A stretch of DNA of 7,731 bases, from the NCBI GenBank assembly GCA_903889785.1, contig CAISYT010000127.1:1-7731 (forward strand), in the 5' to 3' direction. Origin of the DNA: an uncultured Caulobacterales bacterium. GTDB lineage: Bacteria; Pseudomonadota; Alphaproteobacteria; Caulobacterales; Caulobacteraceae. Both the position numbers and the translations under genes were made by a program. Under the pieces are notes generated by a model. The model saw only the letters and a list, made by a program, of their open reading frames with translations, made no database searches and was not told the DNA's origin. Of this stretch, positions 5,831 to 7,731 are shown in pieces. The stretch's first letter is position 1; the number at the start of each line of letters is the position of its first letter.

Positions 5831-6615
5831 CGGGGCCGGAGGAAGCGGTAGGCAAACTGATCCGACTTTCCCGCAACCCCTTCCTGGGCCAAGGCTGTGT
5901 GGGAGTCCGTTGGGTCTGAAAGCAGGTTGGTCTCGCCCATAAACACAAAGCCGGCCGCGCTAGCCTCCGCCTTGACCATGGCGGGATCAACTCGGCCAAG
6001 CCCAGCCGCCGCCTCGGCAGTTGCCCCTGGCGCGGCCGCGAAGTCGACAACCACATAGGCACCACCCGGCTTGAGCGCCGCAAAGGCCGCGGCGCTGAAA
6101 CGGCGCAAGTCGACCGGTCCTAAAATCGCAGACTTCATGTCGTGATAGTGGTGGCCAATAAAGATCAGGTCGACCCTCTCTGGCAGGACAAAGTCCGACA
6201 GGTTGCGCAGATAAAGTACGGAATTGGCATAGGCCGGATCGCGCGTGATTAACGCCACGGCGGGATCGCGCGGCGGATTGGCCAGTTTGGTCAATTCATC
6301 AGGCACATAGGCATAGACCTTGCCCTTGGCTCCCACCGCCATGGAAAAAAGTCGGGTGAAATACCCGCCGGCCGGAATCAGATCGACCACCTTGTCTCCC
6401 GCCCTCACCCCGGCAAATGCAAGCAATTGCGATGGCCGCTGCGCGACGTCGCGCGCCATGTCAGCGGCAGGACGGCCTGGATCGGAAACGGAGGCTATTA
6501 TATTGGCGGGAACAATGCCAATTCCGGGCGGCGACGACGGTCCCGTCGCACAACCGGCCAGAATGAATGTCCCGACCACGGCGGCGCCCACCGCTCCCAA
6601 GCCCGATACCCGCAT
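5827..6615 (-). CDS. Lipoprotein-like protein with a SAM-methyltransferase fold
   Basis: 262 residues. The N-terminus is a lipoprotein signal: basic start, hydrophobic stretch (residues 8-20) and lipobox LAGC with Cys22, followed by a Pro/Gly/Ser linker. The rest resembles the predicted methyltransferase family with RPAADMARDVAQRP (48-61), a motif-I-like VVDLIPAGGYFT (77-88, Ala where a first Gly is common), VDLIFIGHHYHDM (148-160) and the post-motif LKPGGAYVVVDF (181-192). Family members are often exported and their substrate is unknown. Motif I is degenerate, so catalytic activity is uncertain. The ATG at 6615 has an excellent GGAGG 5 bases upstream. It lies 160 bases before hemA in the same direction, and the FNR/FixK-type site overlaps its stop codon, so it may be transcribed separately. 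It diverges from the DUF4870-hemB unit. Confidence 0.82.
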   Translation of the reverse strand: MRVSGLGAVGAAVVGTFILAGCATGPSSPPGIGIVPANIIASVSDPGRPAADMARDVAQRPSQLLAFAGVRAGDKVVDLIPAGGYFTRLFSMAVGAKGKVYAYVPDELTKLANPPRDPAVALITRDPAYANSVLYLRNLSDFVLPERVDLIFIGHHYHDMKSAILGPVDLRRFSAAAFAALKPGGAYVVVDFAAAPGATAEAAAGLGRVDPAMVKAEASAAGFVFMGETNLLSDPTDSHTALAQEGVAGKSDQFAYRFLRPR

Positions 6616-6733
6616 TCATGCCTCCGACTATTTCGACTGAACCTAGCCTAAGGTGCCCGCTGTGAGCCACTAGCAATTTCCTCGGGAAAACGTCCGACTT
6701 GATAGCGGGGGCAATTACAAGCAACTTGGCCGC
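6616..6733. promoter_or_regulatory. Divergent promoter region between the methyltransferase-like gene and the hemB unit
   Basis: These 118 bases separate two divergent genes and so should contain both promoters. The only strong sequence features are the GGAGG for the leftward gene (CCTCC at 6621-6625 on the plus strand) and an inverted repeat TTTCC-TCG-GGAAA at 6677-6689, which could be an operator or a small hairpin. A TTGAT at 6709-6713 lacks the second half of an FNR-type site. No promoter hexamers are assigned. Confidence 0.4.
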
Positions 6734-7201
6734 ATGAGCTATAGCCTTGCACCTCGCACTGGCATGCGCTCCCCCAATGACGGGCGCGCGCTGGCACTGT
6801 TTAACTACGGCCTGCTGTTCTTCGCTTTCTTCTTTGCCGTGTACCAGCCGTCATCGCCGTCGCCCTAGCCTATTCGCAGCAGGGCAAGGTGACGCACTCT
6901 ACGGGACCACTACCGCTTCCAGATAGGCCTGTTCTGGGGCTCATTCCTTATCGCGCTCCCGGCGGGCATCCTGGGGTTATCGGGCTTTTTTCTGGCCCTG
7001 GGCGAGGTGCTTGTGGCCCGTGGCCAGAGCGCGCTTTCAGGCTTCAGCTTCTGGAAATTCAACGTGCACGGTTCCAACATGATCATGATGATCAGCGGCG
7101 CTATGCTGACCGCGATTGACGCCGTCCTGCTGATGGTTGGTTCGGCTATTGGCTTCGTCAGGCTTGCCTCCGACCGCGCTTTGGGCAAATCAGCGCTATG
7201 A
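6734..7201 (+). pseudogene. DUF4870-type small membrane protein, disrupted by two opposite frameshifts
   Basis: ATG 6734 starts MSYSLAPRTGMRSPNDGRAL, followed by a hydrophobic helix (LLFFAFFFAVY), and this frame hits TAG at 6866. From about 6848 to 6897 the neighbouring frame reads VIAVALAYSQQGKVTH, the usual second segment of DUF4870 proteins. From 6899 the original frame resumes with LRDHYRFQIGLFWGSFL, the family hallmark, then two more hydrophobic segments, ending at TGA 7199-7201. One base missing near 6842-6850 and one extra base near 6898 would explain this. The overall span is exactly 156 codons, so the ancestor was a protein of about 155 residues. The stop overlaps the hemB ATG (ATGA), implying that it once fed ribosomes to hemB. 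No clear Shine-Dalgarno is seen before the ATG. Family function is unknown. Sequence error is possible, although the first site is not a homopolymer. Confidence 0.72.
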
Positions 7202-7731
7202 ACACACCCAACCTCGCCCCCTATCCCGCCATGCGACTGCGGCGCACGCGGCAGGCCGACTGGTCCCGCCGCCTGGTACGCGAGAGCGTGCTGACCCCCA
7301 ACGACCTGATCTGGTCGGCTGTCGTGCACGACGGTGAGGGGCTAGTTCCCGTAGCCTCCCTGCCCGGCGTCGAGCGCTGGTCAGTGGCGGAAGCCGCCAA
7401 GAAAGCCGTGCAAGCCAAGGCCCTCGGCATTCCGGCCATCGCCATATTCCCGCATATCGATGGGGCAATGAAGGATGACCGGGGCAGCGGCGCCAGCGAC
7501 CCCGACGGCCTGATCCCGCGCTGTATCAAAGCCATGAAGGACGCAGCGCCGGACGTAGGCATCATGTGCGACGTGGCGCTGGACCCTTACACTAACCATG
7601 GCCACGACGGCCTGATTGAAAACGGCCGCATTCTGAACGATCCAACCATCGAACTGCTGGTCGCACAGGGGCTTATGCAGGCCTCTGCCGGAGCCGACAT
7701 TCTGGCCCCGTCGGACATGATGGATGGCCGC
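7198..7731 (+). CDS. hemB: Delta-aminolevulinic acid dehydratase (porphobilinogen synthase), N-terminal part
   Basis: Cytosolic enzyme that joins two 5-aminolevulinate molecules into porphobilinogen, the step after HemA. 178 codons are present out of a usual 325-340; the frame is open at the window end. Clear family blocks are RLRRTRQADWSRRLVRES (13-30), SLPGVERWSV (54-63), LGIPAIAIFPHID (76-88), DPDGLIPRCIKAMK (101-114), DVALDPYTNHGHDG (125-138), RILNDPTIELL and GADILAPSDMMDGR at the edge. The three positions that are Cys in zinc-type enzymes are Ala127, Asp129 and Asp137, so this is the Cys-free, magnesium-type variant. Both catalytic lysines lie beyond the window. The ATG at 7198 overlaps the stop of the upstream membrane-protein gene (ATGA), so transcription presumably starts upstream of 6734. 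Confidence 0.96.
   Translation, partial: MNTPNLAPYPAMRLRRTRQADWSRRLVRESVLTPNDLIWSAVVHDGEGLVPVASLPGVERWSVAEAAKKAVQAKALGIPAIAIFPHIDGAMKDDRGSGASDPDGLIPRCIKAMKDAAPDVGIMCDVALDPYTNHGHDGLIENGRILNDPTIELLVAQGLMQASAGADILAPSDMMDGR

Noticed and set aside
6709..6722. Second FNR/FixK site before the hemB unit
   Set aside because: Only the left half TTGAT is present; the right half-site ATCAA is absent at the required spacing.
6910..7329. Minus-strand ORF of 139 codons across the DUF4870-hemB junction
   Set aside because: It is antisense to clear family sequence (HYRFQIGLFW and the start of HemB) and shows no motif of its own.

Overview
The window looks like chromosomal DNA from an alphaproteobacterium, most likely a Caulobacterales-type organism (Caulobacter, Asticcacaulis, Phenylobacterium or relatives). 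This rests on gene content and order, not on a database match: 5-aminolevulinate synthase of the C4 haem route, the order glyA-nrdR-nusB-thiL-hppA, and a perfect FNR/FixK-type site upstream of hemA. No tRNA, rRNA, insertion sequence, phage gene or CRISPR array was seen.

Most of the window is read on the minus strand. From right to left it holds a lipoprotein-like SAM-methyltransferase-fold protein (6615-5827), hemA (5666-4437), glyA (4322-3024), nrdR (2990-2520), a 48-residue ORF (2520-2374), nusB (2374-1928), thiL (1941-964), a frameshifted gene for a small exported FliL-like protein (928-496), and the N-terminal 104 codons of the proton-pumping pyrophosphatase hppA (312 to beyond the window). 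A short plus-strand transcription unit diverges from the methyltransferase-like gene: a broken small membrane-protein gene of DUF4870 type (6734-7201), whose stop codon overlaps the start of hemB (7198 to beyond the window).

Functionally, GlyA makes glycine and C1-tetrahydrofolate, HemA condenses glycine with succinyl-CoA to 5-aminolevulinate, and HemB joins two aminolevulinates to porphobilinogen. NrdR, NusB and ThiL form the familiar housekeeping block of ribonucleotide reductase control, rRNA antitermination and thiamine diphosphate synthesis. In many alphaproteobacteria riboflavin genes lie between nrdR and nusB. Here they are absent, and the space is filled exactly by a 48-codon ORF that shares bases with both neighbours (TAATG and TGATG).

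Points for a second look: the FNR/FixK box that carries the stop codon of the upstream gene; the unexplained 48-residue ORF; three single-base indels confined to the two small accessory genes while about 6 kb of other coding sequence is uninterrupted; and a methyltransferase fold behind a lipoprotein signal. I did not find a clearly new multi-gene system; this is mainly a core-metabolism region with a few odd details.
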